The notes: generated by a model not told the origin, from the letters alone. A stretch of 64,000 bases of DNA from Motacilla alba alba (GCF_015832195.1 NC_052016.1:82187047-82251046), one strand, 5' to 3'. Positions 25,995-38,575 are shown, counted from the stretch's first letter. A program made the numbers and translations.

Positions 25995-28976
25995 ATTTTT
26001 AGTAAAACCGTGTATCAGCAAAGAATCTGACTTTTGACTTCAATAAACATCTTACAGATAACTTTAGGCTGAGATGAATTACCCACTGGATTTGCCTGTC
26101 CTTCTGCAGAGACAGATGCCTAAGCTTAGATTTCTAAAGCTACATGAAATGAGTCCCACCCTAACAGCTGAAGAGATGTGTAAGCAGTTTTTTGACTTGT
26201 GGGATCCCTCAGTCTTCACGTTATTCACTAGTTTAAGCCTACCCTTGAACACCTCTGAAGAGCTTAGATAATGTATTTCCTAGATGGTAGTTCTTGTAAA
26301 TGTTACCCATGTTACCCAATATTACTTGTTTTAGGTATTTTATTAATAACCAAATATATGAGAATTTCTGAGTTCTAAATAAGAGGAACGTGCATTAGAT
26401 TTGTGTGTTAATGAATAGTCTTGCTGGACTGAGCCTGTTTTTATGCACTGTTCATGGAGATTTTACGGTTTCTATAGATATCTTCCCTGTAGTGATGAGA
26501 GAAGATGGGTGATTATGAATGAGCAGCACAATGGCAATATTTAATAACTGAGCACATGTGCTAACACAATACAATGTACTGATGAAAAAGTACTCTGATT
26601 TCCACAGTAATCAAAACTGTCTGTAATCTATGCAATATTCATTTCACTTTAAAAAGAAAATAGTCCTTTTATGTCTTCAGATAACATAAACAATAAAATA
26701 GTTATTAAAATGGAAATCTTGAGTTTGCATGTGCATATAAAAGGATTCAGAAAAGACAGACTAATATACCTGGAACTTTTGTGTGTGCTAGCTATAGGAA
26801 TATGTGTGACTTTATAAATATTTATGCATGGTTCAAAGCCATCTGTCAACAATTAAAATATATGTCACGTTTAATAACATAGTCTGCATAGATTAGGTTT
26901 ACTATAATTAGACTTTTGCGCACATATTACAGCTGCAAAATGTATGAGCCAGGCTTTCTCAGGAATTTCAAAAAAGGCTTCTTCTATTTTATAATATTCT
27001 CCATGGTACTTGATTGCATCTGAATAAGTAATGCTACAGAGAAATAGCATAGGCAGCTACTTGAACTTGAAGCTAGCTTTTCTGAGAAAAGTTGTAATCT
27101 TATCACACATACAAAGACTCAATGGGATCTAAAGAATTGTTCTAGTAAATCTTTCTGAGAAGACTCTGATTGTAAATGGTCCACTTCTTTATGCACCAAG
27201 AAACCTGTTCTCAAGTAATGTACATGTCTGCTCCTTGACCACTTTCATATTTCAAGGATGCCTTAATTCTCTTGAAGATTTTGAAAAACAGGCATGATGC
27301 ATTTTGACAAGACTAGGCAATGGGAACTATTTTAAGAATAGTTTGGAGGCAAAGAAGATTTAAAACCACAGCCGTTCATATATGATAATTCTCAATTTAC
27401 ACAAAGCAGCCTTACTACACAAATATAACCAGAGAAGTATAGTTATACAGAAATCATGAAAATAAGTGACAACTCAAGAACAGGGACAAGGGGCAAATTG
27501 TTTGGCAGGAAGGCTTTGTTTTAACCTCATTAAGAATTCACTTGTCTTCTGGAGAGTGCTGGCACACAATCTCAGTGACTGGAGAACTTTCAGTATAAGT
27601 CTTAAGTGTGGCATAAATTATGTACTAGAGTTTATACTGGCATTATATCTGAGAATATATTCTGAAAATTAAAAGAGTATGTATTGGACCATAAGAAAAA
27701 CTTGGTAAATAATGCAGAAGATTCTGGATCCATGTTTTTTCTGTGATATGTTTTGTGGCAATCTCTTATTATAGGATGGGGCCAAACAAAGTCACAGATA
27801 AGGACAGGAGGTATGCTTTTGTGATTGATATTTGGTCTCCTAATGTAAGGAGATTCCTGGCTATAAGTTATGTTAATTATATTAAGGTTCTGCATTACAT
27901 CTTTTGTATTGCGGGGAGAGGGGGAAGGAGAGATGGGACATGACAATATTTTTGCACAGAGAATCCCTCCCCACAAAAACTGTTTTATAGAGAACATTGC
28001 TATGGTCTGTTATGAGATAAATAAATACTTTGGGATTTTGTTTCATACTGAGTTCTGCATTAAATTTTATAAGTGTCTACTGTCATATCATATTCTAGAA
28101 CAATTTAGAATGCTCTGATTTAAGGAAAAAGTACGTATGCAGCTGCTGAAGAGGGAAATGTTTTTTTAATGTTTCAATTTTTTGAGTATATGGGACCATT
28201 TTTCACTTGCATTATCTACAGAGCAATGCCTAATGCAAAAGTAAAGGCTTCCTTCTACTTTATTTTTGTATTTAATTTGCTTTCAAATGTTGCTAGGAGC
28301 ATACTAGTTTTATGAAGTTACACAATATTGGCTTTGCTGTCAGCTTAATCTTCATGAATTTTACACAGCAGATGTTGCTTTTCCTCACTCGCTTGAGTCC
28401 ACTGATATGAGGGCTAGAAATGTCACCAAGCAGAAGACTAAAGTAGCTTTATCATGCTGCTGCCGGATAAGGGAAAGCAGTGTGTCAGTCAGCACTGCTG
28501 GTGGGTCACCTCCACTGACTGTCTACTGAATTCCATTCTCTGGAATCAGTTCACTGGATAAATCACCAATTTATTCACTCACAATAGGGTAGCAAAAGAA
28601 ATGTACCTCTAACAGTATAGTCACAATTTTGCTCATGATGGCATCACAGATAATTTCAATGCAGCTTTTCCTATAATGTCTTCTGAATGGCCCTTCAGAA
28701 GAAATGTCAAGTAGCATATTCTTGTAAAGTGAAAAGTGTTGCAGAAGGTCCTTCTTCAAAATGGCTTAATATTATGCCCTTCCACCTGCAGATCTGTGAA
28801 ATATAAGAAGAAATCAAAACCTGAAATAGCCTGTCTGCGATTTTCTTTATCTATCATGATGTTTAATTTACTTCAGGTGTAACATCAGACTTCTGTTTCC
28901 ACTGATAATGAGAAGAAACTAGGGTTTACAGATTATTAACTCTTAAGCAAAAAACTGTGTCAAAGAAGTAAAATGA

Positions 28977-29007
28977 AGCTTATGTCTTACTTTTGTAGAC
29001 ATAAGCT
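28977..29007. repeat. Perfect inverted repeat, 11-bp arms
   Basis: AGCTTATGTCT and AGACATAAGCT are exact reverse complements around a 9-base loop. Function unknown. The arms are too short for a typical microRNA precursor. Confidence 0.65.
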
Positions 29008-29842
29008 CGAAATTGCCACAGACTGGAAATACACAGGTGGAAAACTGATGTAGTATAGATAATTTGCTGTAGAACCCATTTCTAGCTTATTTTCAGTAGC
29101 AATTTAATAAAAACATGTTGAACCATGAAATAAATTTTATTAGTAAAAAATAAAATAGAACATTCACATTTTGCTAATGTCATGATTTTTATTTCTAAGT
29201 AACAGCCAGACTAATAACAGATTGATGTTACTATCAGTAGAAATCAGTGCATGATAATGATTTAATGATTGTGTACTCACGTCCGTGTACATGAATCTGG
29301 CCGGTTGGTGAATTCTCTTTCCACAGCTTCACTGGTATGCATTGGTTTCTTATTTTATTTGAAAAAGTGCCCTGCATAATGATAGTCATGAGATTATTGA
29401 AACTGGCTGTAATTCTGATTAATTTTCCATATCATTTTCCAAGTTCTAGTTGGTAGCACTGAAAATGTTTGGTTTTAAACTTTCTTTGAGAAAATTTAAT
29501 TCTTCAGTCATAATCAGCATTTTTCCTCACAAATAATTTGATCTTTTTCTTGCTGTTTATCTAGAGAGGATGCATACAGAGAAACAGTGAATTTTATATC
29601 TACAGCATTTAGATAAATTGTTGGGATCCCACTGTGCTTTTATCCAGTTGGCCTTGTTGTGCTATGAGCTGTGTTGTTACCAAACAGACAAAAATTGCAC
29701 TGCCTGGCTAAAAGACTGAAGAATACTCTTGGTAAACTTTTTTTTGTTATTTCTTTTCTATAAATCTGTTTGGACTCCAGTCTTTGCTTAGCTGAATAAC
29801 TCCCAGATTTAACTAGGATTATGGTTCAATTGCATGTGCTCA

Positions 29843-29956
29843 GATGCCTGGAACCATTCCAGCTGCTCGATGTTCCTTGGCCTCCAGCAGTTGCTTGCGA
29901 AGATCTTCTGCAAATTCTCTATCACTTCTTTCTCTCTGCCCCAGATACTCTAGGTC
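29843..29956 (-). pseudogene. Coding-like 38-codon fragment, coiled-coil character, unidentified
   Basis: On the minus strand an acceptor-like TTTTTGATAG is followed at once by an open frame that begins DLEYLGQRERSDREFAEDLR, continues KQLLEAKEHRAAGMVPG and stops at a TGA (29840-29842). In-frame stops (TGA, TAG) lie directly upstream, so the open part is exactly exon-sized. The peptide is charged, helix-forming and heptad-compatible, unlike the random AT-rich frames around it, and the DNA is locally GC-richer. There is no good GT donor at the 3' side (only GTTCCA after the Met codon). It may therefore be a dead exon, a retrocopied fragment, or an exon using a weak site. Family not recognised. 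Confidence 0.35.
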
Positions 29957-32725
29957 CTATCAAAAAGCACTAGACAATGATCTTCACAAAACTGAATGAA
30001 ACTTCTAACTGCTGAGGACTTTAGACACTTCTCTTACATAAAAACATGTCAATTTTTTGACATCTACACTGAGGTGTATGATTCTGAAGCCCAACCCCAC
30101 CCAAAATCCTGGCTCTGTTTGTTCAAATGAGTTTTATCTGATCACAGTATGCCATTTTATTTAAATCAATCCTTTTTCTTTTTTTAGTTATACCTGATTA
30201 ATCATTCATTAAAGCACTCGATATTAAGCTGTCTAGTGATTCACATATTCTGTTCTGGAAAGACATAATTTCAGTCTACTATTAAGACCAAATATGACCA
30301 TATATGTCATATTTTTCTATCTATATCAATCCTTGCCAAAGAAGAAAGGTCCAAAAATTCTGATAAGGATAAGGTAAAGGATAAAATTATTTTAAAATTA
30401 TCTGAAAAAGTATGTGTTATATCTAGTGGAGGGGGTTATAACTAATAACGTTCAAACAACTAGGAGGAAACAGATGAACAGAAAAGAACAGTGACAAAAA
30501 ATATAAGCATATGTATAGATGGGTGGAACAGGCAAAGAATATTAGTCTCTAAACATTAGTCATATAAAATGTGACTTTTTTTCTGTTATTTCAACTACTA
30601 GACAGAAATAAGAGTACATGCTATTGTTCTGGGGTTTAGTTGTGCTCTCATTTGTTATCTCAGAAATGTCTAACTCATTTACTTAATTTTCTGAGGATGA
30701 TTTAAACCTGCAGTGAAATGTTAGCAAGACATGCATTTTTACGGATGGAAATAGGTAAGTATTTGTAAACAAATCAAGTTGATAGCGTGCATAACTATGG
30801 TGGCAGGGATTGCACCAAGGGATAAGAGCCAAGTTTTGCTCTTGTATTCATTCTGAACCAGTAATAACTGGAAAGAAAAGTCATTGCTCATGAGAGAGTT
30901 CAAGTGAGAACCTGAGTTGGTGGGCTTAACTTGTGAAATGCAATCCCAGATACAAAGCAAGATTTCTATACATAACAAATTAGTAAAAGGGTATTTGTGA
31001 ATGGACAATTCCATTTAGGAGCTGTATTTATATTACTAAGTAAAAAGAGGAAAAAGGGTGAGAGTACACTGCTCCACATCCCCAGTGCTTACAAATAGCC
31101 TCTTAATAAGTGGTTTACCTTAGGGAGGACTGGTTGGTGAACAGATGTAAGTTAGAAAGACTGAGAATTCAGTGTCTATCACTGTACCTTATTGCCTGGT
31201 TCTCTTTTATTTGGCACTGTAGACATCCCAAAAAACTTGCATCTGTTGTATTAAATAAAAATGTTCAGGGACTGCATGTGTCCTACTTCCTACATCAGAA
31301 TAACTATATCCAGGCTGCCTACTCAGAACAGTCTGTAGACCATGCTAAGGCTCAAATTGGGGTCAAGCATTTTTGTGGAGAGTTCTAGTTAGGTCAATTC
31401 AACTTTGTGATGGTCAGGAAGCATACTAGGGATGGAACAAAATGTACAGTGGGTGCCTGTGCTTGAACCCATAGTCCCACTGTGAGCAATTGTACCTTCA
31501 ATGAAAATTGCCAGTCATTGCTATCTAATTTAGCAATTAGCTTTCTTTGAAAATTTTGTTCTCTTACTAAGTGATTTTGAATGCTACATAAATAACTACT
31601 GAGAAGCATTTTGAAGTAGTTGTGTAACAATAAGCTGGAGTGATTCTTATTTTCACTATGCAGGCAGCAACTGATTTGATCCTGAGGTAGTAAAGGTATA
31701 TCAAGAAAGCACAAAAGATTAGTTAAAGCTATGTTGTGCAGGGCTGGTGCTCAGCCACCGTTCTAATTTTTGCAGTTCAGTAAGCAGAATGAATGTCTAT
31801 TTCTTTCTTTGTTCAGCTGAGTTAGCTTAGACTCAAGAGAAGTATTGTGTTGCTTCCATCAGAAATTCAGGCTACTGGTGGTTTTATGAAGAAGAATGAG
31901 TTTTCAGGCTTGAAACACAGAGTTGTAGTTCTGGATCTAGGCAGGACACAGTTTGAAATGACAATGTATGCATTGCTTGTAGTTTGTATCATCTCAAGGG
32001 TATAAAGGCTATACCTGATTAGAAATCTCATCCTCTTTTTGAAAATATCCCAAAAAAAAAGAGAAAGCAGGTGATGTATTTCACACAAAAATACAGCTTT
32101 TTATTTTAAAAATAAATCCCCACAGGGCACTCACTATTCATAAGGGATTATGAATTGTCATACTAGTGATCTAAATACCAGTCTCCAATATTAGCTGGAT
32201 TTCTAATTTGGAATGCACAGTTTTGTTAAGGAAATTAAACCCTGCAGGACATTCTGGCCTACAGGTGTATGAATAATTTTTTTAGAGATCGTCAAAGGAA
32301 ATTCTGATTTCTAAGTATTTGGATGTGTAATGCTAAGCAGAGGTAAAAAAATTAGCAGTTTATTCCTCTCACTTGATAGAGTTCAAGGAAGTAATACTTC
32401 TAGAAATAATTCATCTGGATTTGACTTGATTAGCTAAATTGGATTTGCTGCTGAGCTCTTTTAAGATTCCCTCCAAAAGTACTTACGATGTGCACATAAA
32501 TGAAAGAGAGGAAATACTATGACTGAGCTTAGTTCACACTGAACTGCAATAGAGCATCAAGATATTTTCACTGAAATACGATACAAAAAAATTTATAGAA
32601 AATCCATATTTCCCATTATGGTCCATGATATAAGTGAATAGGATACTAGATTTTTGTATCACATCAGTTTCAATCATGTAAACGTAAATTTTATTGCCTT
32701 TCAGTGTTCATCATTCATTAGACAT
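29957..32725. other. Intronic sequence, no gene seen
   Basis: AT-rich sequence. Open frames at 31110-31388 (+) and 31394-31714 (-) show no recognisable domain or splice framework. No mobile element was recognised. Confidence 0.5.
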
Positions 32726-33239
32726 TGTCCTTATTTCAGAAGGGATAGAGTTAATTTTCTTCCTAGCAGCTGGTATTATGCTGTGTTTTGGATTTAGGGC
32801 AAGAATAATGTTAATAATACAGTAACATTTTAATTGTTGTTGAGCAGTGCTTACTCTGTCAAGGACTTCTTTTTTTCTCTGGAGGTGTACAAGAAAATAG
32901 GAGGGGACACAGATGTGACAGCTGAGCCCAAATTATCCAAGAGCTATCCCATACCATACAAAATCACACTAAGAATATAAACTGGGGAGAGTTGGCCAGG
33001 GGCTGGTGGTCCACTGCTCAGGTCAACAGTCAGTGAGTGGTGAGAAATTGCATTGTGCATAGCTTGTTTTGTAGATTCTTTCACCATCCTTACTATTGTT
33101 ATTTGCCATTCCTTTTATGTCCTACTAAACTGTTTTTATCCCAACCCGTCAGTTTTACCATTTTTCTGATTCTCTCCCTCATCCCACTGAGGAGAAGTGA
33201 GTGAATGGCTGTCTGGTGTTCCTGTCGAGATAAACAACA
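32726..33239 (+). mobile_element. Solo LTR of an avian endogenous retrovirus, family A
   Basis: This is a long terminal repeat without retroviral genes. It starts TGTCC, passes the conserved GGGATAGAGTTAATTTTCTT and GCTGTGTTTTGGATTTAG blocks, has a TATA-like AATATAAACTGGGG near 32974-32987, then the CATTGTGCATAGCTTGTTTTG and CTACTAAACTGTTTTTATCC blocks, and ends in AACAACA. The flanking pentamers GACAT (before) and GAGAT (after) differ by one base and may be a decayed target-site duplication. The orientation is sense to the host gene. The copy at 59634-60180 is a relative. No internal genes remain, consistent with LTR-LTR recombination. Confidence 0.85.
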
Positions 33240-33446
33240 GAGATTAAATCCCTTGTAACTTCCTGCAAGCAGAAAAATGCAAAACAGAGTACACTCTTGC
33301 CATTTTGGATTTACTTATATGAATTAATATATTTTCAAGAGGTAGAAGGGACCATTTCAGTTTTTTACTTTAACCTTATACATACCATGTCCTTGAACCT
33401 CTGAAATAATTCATGCTTGAAGACCAAAACCTATTTGAGCCAGGAA

Positions 33447-33550
33447 AAACAAAAACAAAAACAAAAAAACCCAAAACAACAACAACAACAACAAAAAAAA
33501 CCACCCTCAAATAAACTAAACCAAACCAAACCAAACCAAACCAAACTAAA
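33447..33550. repeat. A/C-rich low-complexity tract
   Basis: Successive AAAAAC, (AAC)n and (AAACC)n short arrays with almost no G or T on the + strand. The frames read as K/Q/N runs and are not genes. Confidence 0.95.
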
Positions 33551-34803
33551 AAACCCCTTACCCCAACAACTGTTTATTATTAAAAAATCATTTTTATATA
33601 GACCAACATGAATGTTTTTAAATGTATGATTCTGGTAGCATAGATTTTTTTTATTCACTTTCAGTTAAAAAAAAAAATTGTTTATTTGTCATTTTCATAT
33701 GCTTTGGCCTACCAAATCTGCTAAATCTGCATTTGCCATATAGGCATTCGCAAGGCTTCTAAGGCTGGTTAAATCTTGAGATCAAGGGTTTTTTGAGTAT
33801 GCTAAAGGATGAGCTCCGTGGCTAAAACAAAAGGATTTTTGGTTCCATTTTAATCACTGTAATGGAATTCACTTCTGGGCCATCCTTTCTGAACAAAGAC
33901 AATGAGAATGAAATTTAGGAGTAATATAACACCCCTAATCTGACTTAGTATTCCTATTTCTGTCCTCAAAGATATCCCATTAAAATCTTTGGCTAGAACA
34001 CTACTCTGGGTAATTCATATTCTGCTTGCTACCCAGGAAACCCACAATTAATTTACAAAACAGACTATTTTGTCTTTTAATATGCATGTAATACAATATT
34101 TAGACTTGCAAATTTACTTTTGTCTGTCTTTTATTATAGCATGTGTTTTAAAATTCACTCAATTGCCTCACTTGCCAGATGAGATTTTCTTAGTTTGTCA
34201 CGTCTTTTTGTTATTTAGCAGTTCTCCAGTTCCCATGGCAATAAAAGATTTATCATTACCACTTTGTTTTTCATTTTGATTTCCAGATCATCAATAAAAG
34301 TCTCAAATAATCTTGAAAGATTACAAGGCCCTATAGGATTGTACAATGATCATACATCCTTAGTGATAATTTTTCTAATTATGCTTAGACTCTGAGATTT
34401 GTTGAGAAGTTTCAAGAGCCCTCATAAGGTGCCTCTGTGGCGGCTGCAAGCAGTTCATTTTCTTACCAAAATGTTACAGAGTGGAGTCATGTATTTACAG
34501 AACCCTGCAAGTACTTTAATACAACAATGTGACTTCCGTAATGCAAATATTTTCATTCTAAAATGTGAACTGTCACAAAATTTATTAACAGTATTTTTGG
34601 TGTTATAACCTTGTTCAGAATTGCTTTTGGGTCAAAGTATGCATTCCACTAAGTCATCTGTGCAAGTCCTGAGAGGTATTTTGGCAACTGGGCACTAAAA
34701 GATCTAATGAGGAGGTCAAACTTCCCAAAGCTATGTAGGGAAGCTGTGAAGCTGAAGACTCCCAAGGAGCTTTCATTTGATTTACACCCAAATAATTCCC
34801 CCA

Positions 34804-34829
34804 TGCACCACTACCATAGTAGTGGTGCA
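34804..34829. repeat. Perfect inverted repeat, 11-bp arms with 4-base loop
   Basis: TGCACCACTAC and GTAGTGGTGCA are exact reverse complements around CATA. This is the strongest short hairpin in the window by arm length, GC content and loop size. It is not linked to any recognised element. Confidence 0.8.
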
Positions 34830-35850
34830 CAAATTTTCTGGGAAAATAAAATGCCACTAGCAGAGGACATGCTTTTGATACCAAAGTCTTAGTTCAATAA
34901 ACTTCCATCAACATTAAGAACCAGCAAATCTAGAATATTGGTGTATCTACTGCAGTCTCAGAACAGTGTTGAATTAACCCTTACCATAACTCATTCAAAT
35001 TAACATGGTTGCCAAGAATATTTGCTGCCACTTTCATTGAAATTGAAAGACAATAATGTGTAATTAAACTCCTGGGGTTTGTGGTTTCAGGGTTTTTGAG
35101 GCAAAAATTTGATAGAATAGAAAAACTTTTAGACAAAAAGGAGACTATTTTACATTATGACACAGCAGGAAAACAGTCAATGTATTTTTTTGAGGTGCAG
35201 AGAATAAAGAGCTTGTAACCCTCCTCATTCAGCTGAAAGACCCAGTAAGTGTATACAACAAAATTTTCCATTTATAACATGTACTTATTTTCCTCTTAAA
35301 GAATAGCTTCATAAAAAGTGCAGCAGAAGAGAACAATTATTTTAAACAACTTTTATCTTTATTTATAGTGTGAATCAATTTAGCTTGGAAGCACTGCATG
35401 GATTTCTGTTTAATAAAGAATTTATACTAGATCCAAGTCTTGCTTAGTAAGGAACCAGCACTGAGACTTGTGAACTTATATGGAGACAATATTTATTCTT
35501 GTACAATTAAGGAGACCAAACTGAGAATAACAAAGTCCAAATAACAAATGAGCTTACTCATTATTTAATCTCTCCTTTTTCAAGCACAGTGAAAAGTTTG
35601 AAAAAAGTTAAAGTGCACTTTTTCAATACTGACCTACCTTTAAAGCAATTAAGTGAGATCATCTGTATTTTTAGGATTCTAGTCATAAGTCAATAGCACA
35701 TAATAATAAAAAAGGAAGACAAAGAGGAAAGATAACTAAATTGTTCTGAAATTTCAAGAAGCAACAAGATGGAAAACCTTATTAAACCAATATATTTCTA
35801 AGACTGAGACAGAGATATAGAGGAGGATGCATGTTCTCTGGCTGAAAAAA

Positions 35851-35857
35851 TGTGTGC

Positions 35858-35898
<41 letters not shown>

Positions 35899-35900
35899 TG
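35851..35900. repeat. (TG)n(TA)n(CA)n near-palindromic microsatellite
   Basis: CATGTGTG, a run of TA dinucleotides, then CACACACATG form an almost perfect self-complementary block. It directly abuts the solo LTR that begins at 35899. Confidence 0.9.
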
Positions 35901-36296
35901 TCACTATGACATTTTTATGAAAATCCTTTTGTCAGAATTTTCTTTTCCTGAGAAGCTGAGAGGCCTCAGCTTCAAAATGTAAACAAATTACTGTCTGCTA
36001 CTGTGGAATGCAACAGGTGCTTTCTTGATTGGTCCATGTTGGATGTTTTTACTTAATAACCAATCAAGGATGCAGCTGGGTCAGACTCTCTGAGAGTCAC
36101 AAGCTTTTGTTATTCATTCTTTTTTATTTTTGTTTTGCCTTCTGATGCATCTTTCTTTCTGTTCTTTTAGTATAGTTTTAGTGTGGCATTTTTAATATAA
36201 TGTCTATCATAATATAGCAAACCAGCCTTCTGAAACATGGAGTCAAGATTTCTCCATCTCTCTTCTCTCGTCCTGGCTGCCCTGAAGACCACATAT
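35899..36296 (+). mobile_element. Solo LTR of an avian endogenous retrovirus, family B
   Basis: It begins TGTCACTATGACATTTTTAT and carries family blocks AATCCTTTTGTCAGAATTTT, GAATGCAACAGGTGC, GATTGGTCCATGTTGGATG and CCTTCTGAAACATGGAGTCA, then ends near CCCTGAAGACCACA. Inside are a GAAGCTGAG/CTCAGCTTC hairpin (35952-35973) and two inverted CCAAT boxes in CTTGATTGGT/ACCAATCAAG (about 36024-36067), as expected for a U3 promoter. No retroviral genes are present. The 3' end is uncertain because it merges with CA/TA repeats. Confidence 0.8.
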
Positions 36297-36382
36297 ACAC
36301 ACACACACAGATAGGTGTGTGTATATATATATGTATATACACACACCCTATATATAATATATATATGGTATATATGTATATG
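36297..36382. repeat. CA/TA microsatellite with inverted repeat
   Basis: Starts with ACACACACA, then GGTGTGTGTATATA and TATATACACACACC, which form exact 14-bp inverted arms (about 36315-36348), followed by further TATA repeats. It lies on the 3' side of the family B LTR and mirrors the microsatellite on its 5' side. Confidence 0.85.
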
Positions 36383-38007
36383 GCATATTGTAGAAAATTC
36401 GGCAACACATTTTGTTTTTAAAAACTGTCTTGCTATAAGTTCCTGCCCATGTTGATGCCACAGATCCCAGGAATAAAGAGTACCTTATCATACAACTGGC
36501 CCTGGGAATATGTCACAATATGAATTGGGGTGAAAAAGAGGTGTGCTCTTTAACTGAGTGCAGTTCATTAAACAGTCTGTATTTTGTTTCAATAAATACC
36601 AGTTTGTAGAAGTATGGCATGGATTACACAATGAGCAGGGAGTAGAACAGCCGTACCAAGGAGCTTTTTTTCCTCTTAGCTAGGTAGTTTTTCTTTCAGG
36701 TAGCATATAAATGTCTAATAAAACTTTTGAATTAAAAGTGCTGCATAAATTGTCTCTGCTAATTCAGTGGTGAGTGGCATTCTCCTGTTCTTACACAGAG
36801 GAGCAAGTGAATTTCATGGAAGGATTGAGATTTATCTGAATGATCTCATTGCAGTAGTGATTAAAATATATTTTTTTGTTGGGCACTGTACAGCACTTAA
36901 GAGATCCTCATCTGGGAAGTGACTCTATAATCTGAAAATAAACTTAGTATATACGTTGAAAATATGAACCCAGTACCTTGTTAAACAACAAAACAAACAC
37001 ATTTTTGAAGGTATAAAACAACTGAGTCTGTTTCTAACTAATTAGTATCTTCTTTAAGGAAAAAGTACTATCTCATTATTAAATTAAAGAATCTGAGACA
37101 GTGAGGTTTTGGCCGGTGTAAAGAAGTCTTCTAGATTGAAGCATGAGTAATGCACAAACCTGTACAAACTGGCATTTTGGATGAGATGAGGTTATAAGAA
37201 TTATTAACATTTGTAAGAACCTGGGTTTTTATAGGTTATGATGTTTATATTTATCTGACAGATAAATTGAACTGAATCTGAATGGGGAAGAGGGCACATT
37301 GTGTGTATATGACAGTTGTACCACCTAGTATTTAAAAACTGTATGACAGCACTTGCACATTTGATAAATGAGAGAGATTAACATTATTCAGATGACTGCT
37401 CAGCACCGCTCAACATAGTGGAGAAATGTTTTAAACAGATCTCTACTGTTTTTTACAAACCATGCAGATATCATTGGCCATGTCTATAGTGAGAAATAAA
37501 AACGAGCCAGCGAACAATCTTATTTACTGGAACCAAATCCTCTATACTGCTTAGGCCAGCATCAGCTATCCCTTTGTTTTATTTTACCTCACTTTTATTA
37601 GTTCTAACCAAGTAATGTCTGGATGTCCTTTGGAAATAGTTCTCTCTATGCTAGCTCTGCCTCTGAATGTACTAGCTTGGTTTGCTGTTCCTAAGTCAAG
37701 CATTTGATATCATCCCAACACATTCTTTTTTCTTCAGCATCTACCACATTTCGGTATGGCACACACAGAGCAGACAAGTGTGTTTTGGATTCACTAACAT
37801 AGAGCTGCCACACAGCTCTCACACATTTCAAGTATTTCAAACATGAAAAATTCACATAAAACAATAAATGTATCTTAAGTCTCTGTAGACACCACATGGG
37901 TCTTTAAAAGATCCAGGTCCGTCTGTTAAGTAGCACAGATGCTGTCTGCTCTAAGTGGGCCTAAAAGAAAGGGCCAATAAACATTTCATTGGGGTCTGTT
38001 GTGGTAG
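36383..38007. other. Intronic sequence, no gene seen
   Basis: AT-rich intron between the family B LTR and the CR1 tail. No recognised element or exon. Confidence 0.5.
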
Positions 38008-38272
38008 AAATAAGGGCAATGGTTTTAAACTGAAGGAGATTTGATTTTGGCCACATATAAGGAAGAAGTTTTTTGTAATGAGGGTGGTGGGATACTGGAA
38101 CAGGATTCCCAGGAAAGTGGTAGATGACCCAGCCCTGGAAATATTCAAAATCAGGTTGGGTGGGGCTCTAAGAAAACTCATCTAGTTGAAGATGTCCCTG
38201 CTGATTGCAGGGGAATTTGGACTACATGGCCATTAAAGGTCTCTTTCAAACAAACTTTTCTATGATTCTATG
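38008..38272 (+). mobile_element. CR1 LINE 3' fragment, sense
   Basis: The block starts near the GTGGTAGAAATAAGGGCAATGG phrase and contains CAATGGTTTTAAACTGAAGG, ATAAGGAAGAAGTTTTTTGT, ACTGGAACAGGATTCCCAGG and CAGGTTGGGTGGGGCTCTAA. It ends TTCTATGATTCTATG at 38272. These are the last RT codons plus the 3' UTR of CR1. The copy is truncated and carries an indel after GGGGCTCTAA. It ends about 300 bases before the GPC5 exon, so exon-proximal intron tolerated it. Confidence 0.92.
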
Positions 38273-38558
38273 TACTTAACCATTCCACTTGGCCTCTGGG
38301 CAAGAAACTGTTGCCTGATTTTCTCATATAGTGATAAAGACCTTTTGTGGGTTCTTAAATAAAACTAAACCATACATCCCCAAATACCACTCTTTAAAAT
38401 CTATCTGTGAGTCAGAGTTGAAAAAAAATTTAAAAAAAAATCAGAATTCTCATTCTGTCAATCCTGAAATTTCCTTTTCAAAACAGGTAATTACTAGGGA
38501 CATATACAAAAATTTGGGTTTTCTCTGAGGCTCTCCATATGTGCTGCTAACTTGCATA

Positions 38559-38575
38559 CTATATCTTGTCTTCAG
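38559..38575 (+). other. Splice acceptor of the GPC5 exon
   Basis: A pyrimidine-rich stretch ends in TTGTCTTCAG immediately before the CTG codon at 38576. A second in-frame AG lies nine bases further on (TTGCAG, ending at 38584), so skipping Leu-Leu-Gln would also keep the frame. The first AG has the better pyrimidine tract and is preferred here. Confidence 0.75.

Larger units (their letters stand above)
17093..29842. other. Long intronic stretch, mostly unique sequence
   Basis: 12.7 kb of AT-rich intron without any clear gene. It holds a (GTT)n tract near 22177-22194, a 25-base T run at 22779-22803 followed by a G/T-rich stretch to about 22898, an A run near 24392-24405, a G/T-rich stretch around 25931-25994 and a hairpin at 28977-29007. 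A possible ancient repeat relic lies at about 18705-18800. No exon was recognised. Confidence 0.5.
33240..35850. other. Intronic sequence, no gene seen
   Basis: AT-rich sequence with an A/C low-complexity tract (33447-33550) and a perfect hairpin at 34804-34829, listed separately. No exon recognised. Confidence 0.5.

Noticed and set aside
27632..27997. 121-codon minus frame
   Set aside because: No recognisable domain, overlaps equally long random + frames, and AT-rich composition gives chance open frames of this size.
31110..31714. Adjacent 92-codon (+) and 106-codon (-) frames
   Set aside because: No domains, no splice or promoter context, composition identical to the surrounding intron.
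33417..33658. K/Q/N-rich + frame and F/C-rich - frame
   Set aside because: Translation of an A/C low-complexity tract.
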